DNA of 64,000 bases from Pedobacter sp. Bi126. Its GTDB lineage: Bacteria; Bacteroidota; Bacteroidia; Sphingobacteriales; Sphingobacteriaceae. The first letter of the stretch is position 1. Every line of letters begins with the position of its first letter. Of the stretch, positions 1 to 8,625 are shown piece after piece. The stretch is from contig NZ_CAKKMS010000004.1 in the NCBI RefSeq assembly GCF_918698245.1, positions 248,001-312,000 on the forward strand, in the 5' to 3' direction. The translations under genes and the position numbers were made by a program. The notes below the pieces were generated by a model, which worked only from the letters and a program-made list of their open reading frames with translations, did not search any database and had not been told where the DNA came from.

Positions 1-1597
1 GGCTCGAAACTTTTTCGCTGCCCTCCAGCTCTGGAAGAATTTTTTTGGCCAATTGCTTGCCAAGTTCTACTCCCCACTGGTCGAAACTAAAGATGTTCCA
101 GATAATTCCCTGAACAAATATCTTATGTTCGTACATGGCAACTAAACTACCTAGAGTATATGGCGTTACTTTTTTCAATAAGATAGAGTTTGTTGGGCGA
201 TTGCCTTCAAATACTTTAAACGGCGCAATTTTTTCAATTTCTGAATCAGATTTGCCTTCTTTCTTTAACTCAGCGGTTACTTCTTCTTCGGTTTTACCAT
301 TCATTAAAGCTTCTGTTTGTGCAAAGAAGTTTGATAGTAAAATTGGATGATGATCGCCTAGTGGGTTTAAGCTCTGTGCCGGAGCAATAAAATCGGCTGG
401 GATAATTCTGGTACCCTGGTGGATTAACTGATAAAAGGCATGCTGGCCATTTGTTCCGGGCTCACCCCAGATAATCGGTCCGGTTTCATAATCAACTTCA
501 TTACCGTTCCTATCTACGTGTTTACCATTGCTTTCCATATCTCCCTGTTGGAAATACGCAGCAAAACGGTGCATATATTGGTCGTAAGGTAAAATAACCT
601 GTGTTTCTGCATTGTAGAAATTGATATACCAAACCCCTAACAAACCTAAAATTACAGGTAAGTTGCTTTCAAATTCAGCGGTTTTAAAATGGTTATCAGT
701 TGCGTGGGCGCCAGCTAACAATTGTTTAAAATTATCGAAGCCTATACTTAGTGAGATGGATAAACCGATAGCACTCCATAATGAGTAGCGGCCACCAACC
801 CAATCCCAAAACTCAAACATATTTTCGGTATCGATACCAAAAGCTGATACGTCTTTCGCATTGGTTGATAATGCAGCAAAGTGTTTAGCAATATCACTTT
901 CTTTTCCACCTTTATCCAAAAACCAAGCGCGTGCAGAGTGTGCGTTCGTCATGGTTTCTTGTGTGGTAAAAGTTTTTGATGCGACCAAGACTAATGTTGT
1001 CTCGGCATTTAAATCTGCTAATGTTTCGGCGATGTGTGTGCCATCAATATTCGAAACAAAGTGAATGTTTAAGTGGTTTTTATAATGTTTTAACGCTTCG
1101 GTAACCATTACTGGGCCTAAATCTGACCCACCGATACCAATATTAACCACATCAGTAATGGCCTTGCCTGTATAACCTTTCCATTCGCCGCTAATGATGC
1201 TGTTGCTAAATTTCTCCATTTTAGCCAGTACTGCATTTACTTCGGGCATCACATCTTTACCATCAACTAAAATTGGCGTATTGCTTAAATTACGTAAGGC
1301 AATATGAAGTACCGACCGGTCTTCCGTTTCATTAATTTTATCGCCGTTGTACATCGATTTTATAGCTTCATCCAATTTACACTCGCGCGCCAATTGAATC
1401 AATAGTGCTAGTGTTTCATCGCTGATGCGGTTCTTGCTATAATCTAGCAGAATATCCTCAAAAAAAACAGAAAACTTATTGAAACGATCTGCATCCTCAG
1501 CAAAAAGATCTTTAATGCTTTTTTGGTTAATATCTATAAAATGATCGGCTAAATACTTGTAGGCCTCAGTTTCTGTGAAATTTACTTTAGGTAACAT
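1..1597 (-). CDS. pgi: Glucose-6-phosphate isomerase (C-terminus cut by window edge)
   Basis: Interconverts glucose-6-phosphate and fructose-6-phosphate in cytosolic glycolysis and gluconeogenesis. The reverse-strand frame is open from an ATG at 1597 to the left edge, about 532 codons, so only some 15 residues are missing compared with the usual ~545-550. The N-terminus reads MLPKVNFTETEAYKYL. Family landmarks are all visible: the phosphate-binding stretch GIGGSDLGPVMVTEAL, the sugar-binding WDWVGGRYSLWSAIG, the GEPGTNGQHAFYQLIHQG region, and the second PGI signature QWGVELGKQLAKK carrying the catalytic lysine. It stands alone, transcribed away from the gene at 1755. No SD-like site precedes the ATG, which is normal in Bacteroidota. 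Assignment is secure. Confidence 0.97.
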   Translation of the reverse strand, partial: MLPKVNFTETEAYKYLADHFIDINQKSIKDLFAEDADRFNKFSVFFEDILLDYSKNRISDETLALLIQLARECKLDEAIKSMYNGDKINETEDRSVLHIALRNLSNTPILVDGKDVMPEVNAVLAKMEKFSNSIISGEWKGYTGKAITDVVNIGIGGSDLGPVMVTEALKHYKNHLNIHFVSNIDGTHIAETLADLNAETTLVLVASKTFTTQETMTNAHSARAWFLDKGGKESDIAKHFAALSTNAKDVSAFGIDTENMFEFWDWVGGRYSLWSAIGLSISLSIGFDNFKQLLAGAHATDNHFKTAEFESNLPVILGLLGVWYINFYNAETQVILPYDQYMHRFAAYFQQGDMESNGKHVDRNGNEVDYETGPIIWGEPGTNGQHAFYQLIHQGTRIIPADFIAPAQSLNPLGDHHPILLSNFFAQTEALMNGKTEEEVTAELKKEGKSDSEIEKIAPFKVFEGNRPTNSILLKKVTPYTLGSLVAMYEHKIFVQGIIWNIFSFDQWGVELGKQLAKKILPELEGSEKVSS

Positions 1598-1754
1598 AAT
1601 CTTTGTTTTTTTGTAAAAGTAATAAAGCAAAAATTTAAAATGGTCTTTTTAATGTTCTAAATGAATAAGAATTTTTAATGTCGATTAAACACATTAACTT
1701 TAATACACCATCCCTGTTAGTTCATTAATTATTTTAACCTTTAAATTCTACGTT

Positions 1755-2264
1755 ATGTTAGAAAATTTAAATAATATGGTGCGTGAAAACGTCCAGGAAA
1801 GTGTTGTAAACAATACTGCCATTCCGAACGAACAAAATGAAGCGGTAATCCAGGCTGCATCGGGTTCTATCTTCGATACGCTGAAAGATCAGGTGTCATC
1901 AGGTAATATTGGTGCATTAACCGATATATTTAACGGTAATAAAGCAGAAGGTACCCAGGTTGCTGAGCAGGCTTCGGGGAATTTTATGGATAAATTAAGT
2001 GGCTTGGGCATTAATGCTGATACAGCGAAATCTTTGGCAGCAAGTATTATTCCGGGCCTGATTGCCAAGTTTACCCAAAAAACAAACGACCCGAACGATA
2101 GCTCTTTTAACATTAAAGATGTTTTGGGAAGTTTGGGCGGTGATGATGGTAAATTTGATGTAAGTGATGTAGTCGGAATGTTTAATGGTGGTGGGCAGGC
2201 GCAGCAGCCGGGGCAGGCAGGAGGTGGCGGCATTATGGATAAGCTAAAGGGAATGTTTAATTAA
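1755..2264 (+). CDS. Conserved hypothetical small Gly-rich protein (DUF937/YidB-like?)
   Basis: A 169-residue protein without signal peptide or membrane segment. An N-terminal half (MLENLNNMVRENVQESV, then repeated short amphipathic stretches such as SGSIFDTLKDQVSSGNIGAL) leads into a helical core around residues 75-100 (MDKLSGLGINADTAKSLAAS). The tail, from about residue 130, is rich in Gly, Gln and Asp and ends IMDKLKGMFN. The layout resembles small DUF937/YidB-like proteins of Bacteroidota, but I do not recognise it firmly and assign no function. It is monocistronic, about 150 bp from the divergent pgi start. Confidence 0.7.
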   Translation: MLENLNNMVRENVQESVVNNTAIPNEQNEAVIQAASGSIFDTLKDQVSSGNIGALTDIFNGNKAEGTQVAEQASGNFMDKLSGLGINADTAKSLAASIIPGLIAKFTQKTNDPNDSSFNIKDVLGSLGGDDGKFDVSDVVGMFNGGGQAQQPGQAGGGGIMDKLKGMFN

Positions 2265-2277
2265 ATATTGCTGATTT

Positions 2278-2451
2278 TTAGGATTCATTTCCTTCAGATC
2301 CACCTGTAAAAATATATATTTGAGAAGAGTTGTCAACTTTAATGGCAAACCTGCCATTAAAGTTGACAATCCTAAAGTCTATACCGGAAACCTTTGCGTC
2401 GATGCCCGCAGAAATACTGTTGTTGTCTGTTCTGGCAAGACCAAATTCCAT
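2278..2451 (-). CDS. Possible 57-residue small protein overlapping a perfect palindrome
   Basis: A short reverse-strand frame opens with ATG at 2451 and stops with TAA at 2278-2280. It starts MEFGLARTDNNSISAGID and ends IYIFTGGSEGNES. The ATG is preceded almost directly by TAAGGAGAG, an unusually good but very close purine-rich site for this phylum. Codon use looks ordinary (NFNG, KVDN, IYIFTGG), suggesting either a real small protein or the remnant of a larger beta-rich protein. A perfect 18-bp inverted repeat (2330-2369) lies inside it, which argues instead for a non-coding role of this spacer. No family recognised. Confidence 0.3.
   Translation of the reverse strand: MEFGLARTDNNSISAGIDAKVSGIDFRIVNFNGRFAIKVDNSSQIYIFTGGSEGNES
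2330..2369. repeat. Perfect 18-bp inverted repeat with AACC loop
   Basis: Arms 2330-2347 and 2352-2369 are exact reverse complements (arm begins TTGTCAACTTTAATGGCA), separated by four bases AACC. Neither side has a run of T, so it is not a classic intrinsic terminator, although it lies 65 bp after the stop of the 1755 gene. It could be an RNA stability hairpin, a bidirectional transcription stop or a protein-binding palindrome. Confidence 0.85.
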
Positions 2452-2501
2452 CTCTCCTTAAAATTGTTTAGCTTAGGGCACCTAAACTAAATAATTCATT
2501 T

Positions 2502-3806
2502 ATGAAGAAAATATTCCTGATCGGTTTTTCCCTACTGGCATTAAATTCTTTCGCCCAAAAATCAGATTTGAGGCCATTGGTTTCAAAAAAAGCTGATGCC
2601 ATCGAACAAAAAGTAATTACCTGGAGGCGCGATTTTCACGAACATCCCGAATTGGGAAATACAGAAGTAAGAACAGCTGGCATTATTGCAAAACATTTAG
2701 AATCTTTGGGTATACAAGTAAAAACAGGTGTAGCCAAAACAGGCGTAGTTGGTGTGCTAAAAGGAGGTAAACCTGGGCCAGTTGTGGCTTTGCGTGCCGA
2801 TATGGATGGCTTGCCGGTTACCGAGCGGGTAGATGTTCCGTTTGCTTCGAAGGTAAAAACCCAGTATAACGGACAAGAGGTTGGCGTAATGCATGCCTGT
2901 GGACATGATAGTCACGTGGCTATTTTAATGGGCGTAGCAGAAGTGCTGGCTTCTATGCAAAAAGATATCCAGGGGACGGTGAAATTCATATTTCAACCCG
3001 CTGAGGAAGGTGTGCCTGCTGGAGATGAAGGTGGGGCTGCATTAATGATTAAGGAGGGCGTACTCGAAAACCCTAAAGTTGATGTAATTTTCGGTTTACA
3101 CATCAATTCTCAAACCGAAGTTGGCGATGTAACTTACCGCCCGGGGGGGACGATGGCAGCAGTAAACGATATGAAAATTACCGTTACTGGCCGTCAGGCA
3201 CATGGGGCTTATCCATGGAGCAGTATCGATCCGGTGGTGGTTTCAGCCCAGATTATCAATAGCCTGCAAACCATAGTAAGCAGGAATTTAAATGTGACCG
3301 AAAACCCAGGTGTAGTTACCATTGGTGCTATTAATGGTGGTGTACGGTCGAATATTATTCCCGAAAAGGTAGAAATGTTAGGTACGGTACGCAACTTTAG
3401 TAAGGAAGATGAGGCCATGTTTATCGAAAGGATTAAAACCATCGTAACCAAAACGGCTGAAGCAGGCGGTGCAACAGCAGAAGTCAAAATCCCTTATAGC
3501 AACCATTATCCGGTTACTTTTAATAACATTGCGCTAACCGAAAAGATGTTGCCAAGCATGGAATCGACGGCAGGTAAGGATCACGTGAAATTAAAACCAC
3601 CAGTTACAGGCGCAGAAGATTTCTCCTTCTTTCAGGAAAAAGTACCAGGTTTATTTGTGTTTTTAGGAGGAATGCCAAAAGGTAAAGATCCTTTAAAAGC
3701 AGCATCGCACCACACACCGGATTTTTATCTTGATGAAGGCGGTTTTGTTTTAGGGGTTAAATTATTATCTAATCTTACTTTAGATTACATGTCGATGAAG
3801 AAATAA
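2502..3806 (+). CDS. Secreted M20-family amidohydrolase (amidase/aminoacylase)
   Basis: A 434-residue metal-dependent amidohydrolase of peptidase family M20, subfamily D (hippurate / IAA-amino-acid hydrolase group), which cleaves N-acyl amino acids. A signal peptide (MKKIFLIGFSLLALNSFAQ) indicates export. Metal-binding residues are visible: HACGHDSH at 131-138 (Cys133, His135), FQPAEEG with Glu168/Glu169, and GLH with His200. The C-terminal TGAEDFSFF and SHHTPDFY supply the last ligands. The dimerisation lid domain sits around residues 215-330. Length is typical. It appears monocistronic, followed by an inverted repeat at 3915-3950. The exact substrate cannot be read from the sequence. Confidence 0.9.
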   Translation: MKKIFLIGFSLLALNSFAQKSDLRPLVSKKADAIEQKVITWRRDFHEHPELGNTEVRTAGIIAKHLESLGIQVKTGVAKTGVVGVLKGGKPGPVVALRADMDGLPVTERVDVPFASKVKTQYNGQEVGVMHACGHDSHVAILMGVAEVLASMQKDIQGTVKFIFQPAEEGVPAGDEGGAALMIKEGVLENPKVDVIFGLHINSQTEVGDVTYRPGGTMAAVNDMKITVTGRQAHGAYPWSSIDPVVVSAQIINSLQTIVSRNLNVTENPGVVTIGAINGGVRSNIIPEKVEMLGTVRNFSKEDEAMFIERIKTIVTKTAEAGGATAEVKIPYSNHYPVTFNNIALTEKMLPSMESTAGKDHVKLKPPVTGAEDFSFFQEKVPGLFVFLGGMPKGKDPLKAASHHTPDFYLDEGGFVLGVKLLSNLTLDYMSMKK

Positions 3807-3914
3807 GGGTGGTTCATTAATTCATTTGTCACTGGTTAATTAGTCATGGTGCCTGATGGATTAAGAAAGAAAATAAAATTGATTAACAAACAGTAAAGGG
3901 GGCTGTTTAATTGA

Positions 3915-3950
3915 AATCGCTTTCCGCCATGCACTATGCTCAAAGCGATT
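3915..3950. terminator. Inverted repeat between the M20 gene and prfB, possible weak terminator
   Basis: Arms AATCGCTTT (3915-3923) and AAAGCGATT (3942-3950) form a 9-bp stem with an 18-base loop, followed by TTATATATTTG. The T tract is interrupted, so termination is plausible but weak. It sits immediately upstream of the prfB start and could also be a regulatory site for prfB. TATATTTG at 3954-3961 fits the Bacteroidota -7 consensus TAnnTTTG. Confidence 0.4.
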
Positions 3951-3965
3951 TTATATATTTGTTTC

Positions 3966-5040
3966 ATGACCAAAGAAAATATTCAGGATTTAAGGGACAG
4001 AGTAACGTCGCTGAGGAGGTATCTTTGACGTTGATGAGCTACTTTACGCCATCCGCGAAGAAGAAAAATTAACAATGGCTCCCGATTTCTGGGACGACCC
4101 TAAAAAAGCAGAAAAAATTCTTGCCGAAATCAGTTCAAAGAAAAAATGGACGGATGGCTTTAACCAAACCAATAATGCTGTTGAAGATGCTGCGGTAATG
4201 TTTGAGTTTTTTCAATCGGGCGATGCCTCGGAAGCGGAGCTGCAAGACCAGTTCGAGATCAGTAAAACTGCCGTAGAAGAACTGGAACTTAAAAACATGC
4301 TCCGTAGCAAGGAAGACCAGCTTTCTGCCGTTTTACAGATTACAGCTGGAGCTGGTGGAACTGAAAGCTGTGATTGGGCTTATATGCTGATGCGCATGTA
4401 TATGATGTGGGGAGAAAAGAACGGTTATAAAATTACCGAACAGGATAGCCAGGAAGGGGAGGTTGCCGGTATAAAATCGGTAACGCTTCAGTTTGATGGC
4501 GATTTCTCATATGGTTATCTGAAAGGCGAAAATGGTGTGCATCGTTTGGTTCGGATTTCTCCATTCGATTCGAACGCCCGTAGGCATACCTCTTTCGCTT
4601 CTGTTTATGTTTATCCCCTGGTTGACGATACCATACAGATTGATATTAATCCTGCTGATATAGAATTCGAAACATTTAGGGCTGGTGGAGCAGGCGGACA
4701 AAACGTAAACAAAGTTGAAACAGCTGTACGTTTATACCACAAACCTTCGGGTATTATTATTAAAAATCAGGAGTCGCGATCGCAGTTACAGAATAAAGAG
4801 AATGCTATCCGGCTATTAAAATCTCAATTGTATGAAATTGAGGAACGAAAACGTAACGAAGCAATTGCTGCGGTAGAGGGATCGAAAAAGAAAATAGAAT
4901 GGGGTTCGCAGATCAGAAGTTATGTGTTGGATGATAGAAGGGTAAAAGATCACCGGACCAATTATCAAACCTCCAATCCTGATGCGGTTTTGAATGGCGA
5001 TATTAACGGGTTTTTAAAAGCATATTTAATGGAATTTTAA
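3966..5040 (+). CDS. prfB: Peptide chain release factor 2, expressed by programmed +1 frameshift
   Basis: RF2 recognises UGA and UAA stop codons and triggers peptidyl-tRNA hydrolysis. The gene starts with ATG at 3966 (MTKENIQDLRDRVTSLRRYL), meets an in-frame TGA at 4026-4028, and continues in the +1 frame from GAC at 4027 (DVDELLYAIREEEKL) to the stop at 5040, giving about 357 residues. The long frame alone would appear to start at the internal ATG at 4075, which would wrongly drop 36 residues. The recognition motif SPF is present in VRISPFDSNARRH, and the catalytic GGQ in RAGGAGGQNVNKVETAV. The esterase gene follows 10 bp downstream. The autoregulatory frameshift is a known property of RF2 genes; here it is read directly from the sequence. 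Confidence 0.97.
4014..4029 (+). promoter_or_regulatory. prfB programmed frameshift site
   Basis: AGGAGG (4014-4019) serves as an internal Shine-Dalgarno element three bases before the slippery CTT (4023-4025), which is followed by TGA C. This matches the classic RF2 arrangement (SD, then CTT TGA C). When RF2 is scarce, ribosomes slip forward one base and read GAC, so RF2 level controls its own synthesis. Such a strong SD is otherwise rare in this window. Confidence 0.95.
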
Positions 5041-5050
5041 TCTAAAACAA

Positions 5051-5965
5051 ATGGCAAAATCATCCATCCTTATCATGTTATTGTTTATGGCAGTTAACTA
5101 TTCGAGTGCCCAAGAAGTTGTACCGTTATATTCAGGTGAAATTCCGGGCGCTAAAACTACACCTGCTGATTATGTAGAAAATACTGAAGTACGTGCAAAT
5201 GGTACCCTGAGTGTTACCAAAGTATCGGTACCTACGTTTACGGTTTTCGAAGCACCTAAAAATATTGCTAAAGGAACTGCAGTAATTATTTGTCCGGGTG
5301 GTGGTTATGGCGCTTTGGCATTTAGCCATGAAGGAACCGATGTAGCCAAAAGATTTAATGCAATTGGAGTTACGGCTTTTGTATTGAAGTACCGGTTACC
5401 GAGCGATCAGATTATGGTTGATAAAACTTATGGCCCATTGCAGGATGCACAGCAGGCCATTTACCTGATCAGGAAAAATGCAAAAAAATATGGGATTAAG
5501 GCCAACAAAATCGGGATTATGGGCTTTTCTGCCGGGGGGCATTTTGCCTCAACTTTGGTTGCCCATTATAACGATCTTAAGATTTCCGATCCGGAAAAGA
5601 TAGATCTTAGGCCAAATTTCGCTGCATTAATTTATCCTGTAATCAGTTTTGAAGAATCTGTACACACTGGTACCATGAAGAATTTATTGGGACCGAACCC
5701 TGCCGATAGTTTAAAACATTATTTTTCTGCCAATAAAAATGTAAACAAGAAAACACCCCCTGTCTTCTTTGTGCATGCGAAGGATGATAAAACTGTTCCT
5801 TTCGAAAATAGTGTTTTAATGAATGAGGCACTAAAGCAGCATAAGGTAGATACCGATATTTATCTGTATGAGAAAGGTGGTCACGGTTTCGGCTTAATCA
5901 ACAGAACTTCGGATGTAGATTGGTTTAACTTGTTGGCTGACTGGATGAAAAAAGAGAAATTTTAA
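5051..5965 (+). CDS. Secreted alpha/beta-hydrolase, acetyl-esterase type
   Basis: A 304-residue exported serine hydrolase related to the acetyl-xylan / carbohydrate esterases of Bacteroidota. The signal peptide is residues 1-20 (MAKSSILIMLLFMAVNYSSA). An oxyanion-type CPGGGY lies at 81-86, the nucleophile elbow GFSAGG has Ser160, the acid is Asp245 or Asp246 in HAKDDKTVP, and the histidine is His278 in KGGHGFGL. It follows prfB by 10 bp, so co-transcription is possible, though no functional link is evident. Substrate is not determinable; plant polysaccharide acetyl groups are the commonest substrates of relatives. Confidence 0.85.
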   Translation: MAKSSILIMLLFMAVNYSSAQEVVPLYSGEIPGAKTTPADYVENTEVRANGTLSVTKVSVPTFTVFEAPKNIAKGTAVIICPGGGYGALAFSHEGTDVAKRFNAIGVTAFVLKYRLPSDQIMVDKTYGPLQDAQQAIYLIRKNAKKYGIKANKIGIMGFSAGGHFASTLVAHYNDLKISDPEKIDLRPNFAALIYPVISFEESVHTGTMKNLLGPNPADSLKHYFSANKNVNKKTPPVFFVHAKDDKTVPFENSVLMNEALKQHKVDTDIYLYEKGGHGFGLINRTSDVDWFNLLADWMKKEKF

Positions 5966-6005
5966 TATCTTTACTGATATTTTAACCTCTTAACCGGAAA
6001 TTTTA

Positions 6006-6845
6006 ATGCAAAAAACAATTAAATATGTTATGGTAGCTTTTGTGGCTATCATATCAATAGCAAGTTGTAAAAAAGAAATTAATTGGAATGCCAAGCTTGA
6101 TCCTAATGGAAATGGCTGCAAGCTAGCCAGTTTAAAGGCTGATCTTGATGTTTTAGGCACTTACACGCTTAACTTTACTTACGACGCTTCTGGTAGGATT
6201 TCGAAAGCAACCACTACCGATGGTCAGACGAGTAATTATGTATATACGGCAAATAAAATTACCGCTACTGATGGGGATGGGAATGTGTCTGAAATCGTTT
6301 TGGAAAATGGAAGGGCAATATCGAGTGGGAGTGATGGCGTTATTAGTGGAGGTGGGGTTAGTTATAGTTATACCAGAAAATACACCTACAACGCAGATGG
6401 TTATTTAATTCAGGTGAAAAATTATTTAAACGGAGAATTAAATACAACTGATAACTTAACTTATGCTAACGGCAATTTAGTAAAAGCAGTTTCAGTTGAT
6501 GCTCACCTTGGCTACACAGAAACCACTACCTATGTATATTCAACAGAAAATGCGGTAAACACATACGAGATTGCGGATCCACTTTCTTATCATGTTGATT
6601 ATTTCCCTGGTGGATATTTTGGGAAACAATCTAAAAATGTATTGCTTAAAGGCACAGCAAAAACGGTGGACGGTGATGGTGATCCTTTTACTGATGCTGT
6701 TTATACCTTCGGTTATCAATACGATGGAAAAGGAAACGCTACATCGGTATCGTTTTCGGTGCTTTCTACTTTTTATCCAAGCAGTGGACCAGTTCAAACG
6801 GATACTTACAATGTAAAATATAGCTTAAATTATACTTGTAAATAG
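6006..6845 (+). CDS. Lipoprotein with YD/RHS-like repeats
   Basis: A 279-residue predicted lipoprotein: signal MQKTIKYVMVAFVAIISIA, then the lipobox cysteine in ASCKKE. The mature part carries repeating Tyr/Asp/Gly motifs of the YD-repeat kind (FTYDASGRISKATT, YTYNADGYLIQVKNY, YQYDGKGNATSV), predicting an extended beta sheet. It resembles the DUF4595-type lipoproteins common in this phylum. It is far shorter than true Rhs toxins and lacks any toxin or core domain, so a delivery role should not be inferred. It is followed by a clear terminator at 6865. Function unknown. Confidence 0.75.
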   Translation: MQKTIKYVMVAFVAIISIASCKKEINWNAKLDPNGNGCKLASLKADLDVLGTYTLNFTYDASGRISKATTTDGQTSNYVYTANKITATDGDGNVSEIVLENGRAISSGSDGVISGGGVSYSYTRKYTYNADGYLIQVKNYLNGELNTTDNLTYANGNLVKAVSVDAHLGYTETTTYVYSTENAVNTYEIADPLSYHVDYFPGGYFGKQSKNVLLKGTAKTVDGDGDPFTDAVYTFGYQYDGKGNATSVSFSVLSTFYPSSGPVQTDTYNVKYSLNYTCK

Positions 6846-6864
6846 ATATAAAAAATTTCATTGA

Positions 6865-6900
6865 AAGCCTGATCATAACCATGATCAGGCTTTTGTTTTT
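6865..6900 (+). terminator. Intrinsic terminator after the YD-repeat lipoprotein
   Basis: A 12-bp perfect stem AAGCCTGATCAT / ATGATCAGGCTT (6865-6876 and 6881-6892) with loop AACC is followed by TTTGTTTTT. The rest of the spacer to 7245 holds no gene; a TAnnTTTG match lies at 7045. Confidence 0.9.
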
Positions 6901-7044
6901 GTGGGCTTTTTTTTCGTCAATAAAAATTAAACGCCTAACCATCAGAAACAGAAAATAACCCGTATTAAGAAAAATGATGTAAAACGCTCATTTTACCACT
7001 CTTTTTTTACGATTTAGCCCCTCATTTTTTGATCAGCCCGCGTA

Positions 7045-7052
7045 TATCTTTG
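7045..7052 (+). promoter_or_regulatory. Candidate -7 element upstream of the GH16 gene
   Basis: TATCTTTG matches the Bacteroidota -7 consensus TAnnTTTG. A TTTG at 7028-7031 is the nearest -33 candidate, but the spacing (13 bp) is shorter than usual. If used, it would leave a ~185-base leader before the gene at 7246. Confidence 0.3.
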
Positions 7053-7245
7053 CTTACAAGCATGTCGATTTAAAATTGAGATGATATTATAACCTAACCA
7101 AATCTTATGGAAAAAATACCAATCAACCTTGTCTACCCTACAGTGGTCACTGAAATCTTTTGTATTTGTTAGTTATTGATTTACAGTCTATTGATCACAT
7201 CCTAATGCCTTACAATTAACCAAATATTTACCTAATTCAAAAAAA

Positions 7246-8073
7246 ATGAGAAATGAAAAAATGAAATGGTGTATGTTATTTACATGCATGTTTGTGGTGC
7301 TTCTATCTTGTAAGAAAGAGAAAGAAGAAGTTAAACAAGAAAACGGACAGGTTAAAGCCTGGGAAACATTAATAGATGGTAATTCTCTTGCCAACTATAC
7401 TAATTTTGAGGCACAATGGAATTATAATTATCCCTGGGGTACCGATCATAATGGTTCTGCACGTATGGTAGGGAGTACCTCAAATCATAACCAGCTCTCG
7501 TTAAGCGGAGGTGTTCTCACCATTAAAGCCACCCGCCTGGCTTCATCTCCAGGAAACAGTACCGCCAATGGTTTTACCAATATTGCAATTTGGTACAATT
7601 CAGGTGCCTGTTACGCCAAACAACAGGTTGTAATTAATGATCAGTTTCCCAGTTATACCATTTCTGGCGATTTTGCTGTACCAACCAGTAAAGGAACCTG
7701 GCCTGCTTTTTGGATTACCGGCGTTAATTCATGGCCACCTGAAAGTGATATTATGGAATTTAAGGGCAATAACACAAATTGGCAGAATACTTATGATGGT
7801 GGTTGGGAGAATAAACTCACCGCAGTTTCTAACGCAGGCTCATACCATAATTACAAATGCTGGTATAATAAAGTAAGTGCAACAGATGTAGATTGCCATT
7901 ATTATATTGATAACGTTTGGGTAGCCAAGCATACCATGAGTAATTCGGTAAATAAACCCATGTGGCTAATCATTAATATGCAAATGGAAGGCGATAGCGG
8001 CTCTCCAGGCCCTTCTGGCAATACTTTCTATACCGGTAAAAATGTTTATATGGGTAGAGAAAGAGCTTTTTAA
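7246..8073 (+). CDS. Family GH16 glucanase-like lipoprotein
   Basis: A 275-residue lipoprotein with a concanavalin-like beta-glucanase fold of glycoside hydrolase family 16. The signal runs to the lipobox LLSCKK (Cys22). The GH16 catalytic signature E-x-D-x-x-E is visible as ESDIME (Glu166 nucleophile, Asp168, Glu171 acid/base), preceded by the typical WPAFWITG at 152-159. Further substrate-cleft aromatics follow (WQNTYDGGW). Relatives cleave beta-1,3 or beta-1,3-1,4 glucans; specificity cannot be read here. ATG at 7261 (Met6) is an equally good start. It is followed by a terminator at 8099 and then the CAP and chitinase genes. Confidence 0.85.
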   Translation: MRNEKMKWCMLFTCMFVVLLSCKKEKEEVKQENGQVKAWETLIDGNSLANYTNFEAQWNYNYPWGTDHNGSARMVGSTSNHNQLSLSGGVLTIKATRLASSPGNSTANGFTNIAIWYNSGACYAKQQVVINDQFPSYTISGDFAVPTSKGTWPAFWITGVNSWPPESDIMEFKGNNTNWQNTYDGGWENKLTAVSNAGSYHNYKCWYNKVSATDVDCHYYIDNVWVAKHTMSNSVNKPMWLIINMQMEGDSGSPGPSGNTFYTGKNVYMGRERAF

Positions 8074-8098
8074 TTTATAAAAATAAATATTCACTTTC

Positions 8099-8126
8099 GG
8101 AGGTAGCTTTATAGCTACCTCCTTTT
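8099..8126 (+). terminator. Intrinsic terminator after GH16 gene
   Basis: A 10-bp perfect stem GGAGGTAGCT / AGCTACCTCC with loop TTAT is followed by TTTT. It separates the GH16 gene from the CAP-domain gene that begins 16 bp later. Confidence 0.85.
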
Positions 8127-8142
8127 GTAGCATAAAATAAAT

Positions 8143-8625
8143 ATGAAAAAATGCCTAAGCATGTTTGCCTGTATACTGCTCTGCATTTTATTTGCACAGT
8201 GTAAAAAGGATGAAGTGGCTGTGCCAGAGAATGATGTTAATTTGGTAATTGCTAAAATTAATCTGTTAAGGCAAAGTGGGTGTAATTGTGGCACAGCATA
8301 CATGCCTCCGGTACCCACCCTATCATTAAATAACCAACTGCAAAATGCCGCAATAACTCATGCCAAAGATATGGCAAAACAAAACTATTTTGATCATTTA
8401 TCTCCTGAAGGCGGTACTCCTGCGGAGCGTGCATTAAATGCCGGTTATACAGGTGATTTTAGAGCAGAAAACTTAGCTAAGGGATATAGTCAGGCAGATC
8501 AGGTAATTGCTGCATGGAAAAATAGTGTAAGCCATTGTAAAGCCATGATGGATGCTAATAGTAAAGAAGCTGGTGTGGGCATGGCCCAAAATTACTGGGT
8601 GGTAACCTTTGGTAATCCATTATAA
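8143..8625 (+). CDS. CAP/SCP-domain lipoprotein
   Basis: A 160-residue lipoprotein: signal MKKCLSMFACILLCILF, lipobox AQCKKD. The rest is a CAP domain (cysteine-rich secretory / PR-1 superfamily), with the usual order: N-terminal helix with VIAKINLLRQ, LQNAAITHAKDMAKQNYFDH (cavity His), GGTPAERALNAGY, AENLAKGY, VIAAWKNSVSHCKAMM (second cavity His), and VVTFGNPL at the end. Bacterial CAP proteins are secreted and of mostly unknown activity. The stop codon overlaps the convergent GH18 gene by 6 bp, so no terminator separates the two. Confidence 0.88.
   Translation: MKKCLSMFACILLCILFAQCKKDEVAVPENDVNLVIAKINLLRQSGCNCGTAYMPPVPTLSLNNQLQNAAITHAKDMAKQNYFDHLSPEGGTPAERALNAGYTGDFRAENLAKGYSQADQVIAAWKNSVSHCKAMMDANSKEAGVGMAQNYWVVTFGNPL

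Noticed and set aside
4075..5040. prfB starting at the internal ATG without frameshift
   Set aside because: The upstream 20 codons plus the frameshift site reproduce the known RF2 N-terminus exactly, so the short form is an artefact of frame calling.
6006..6845. Rhs toxin
   Set aside because: YD-like motifs are few, the protein is only 279 residues, and there is no core or toxin domain.
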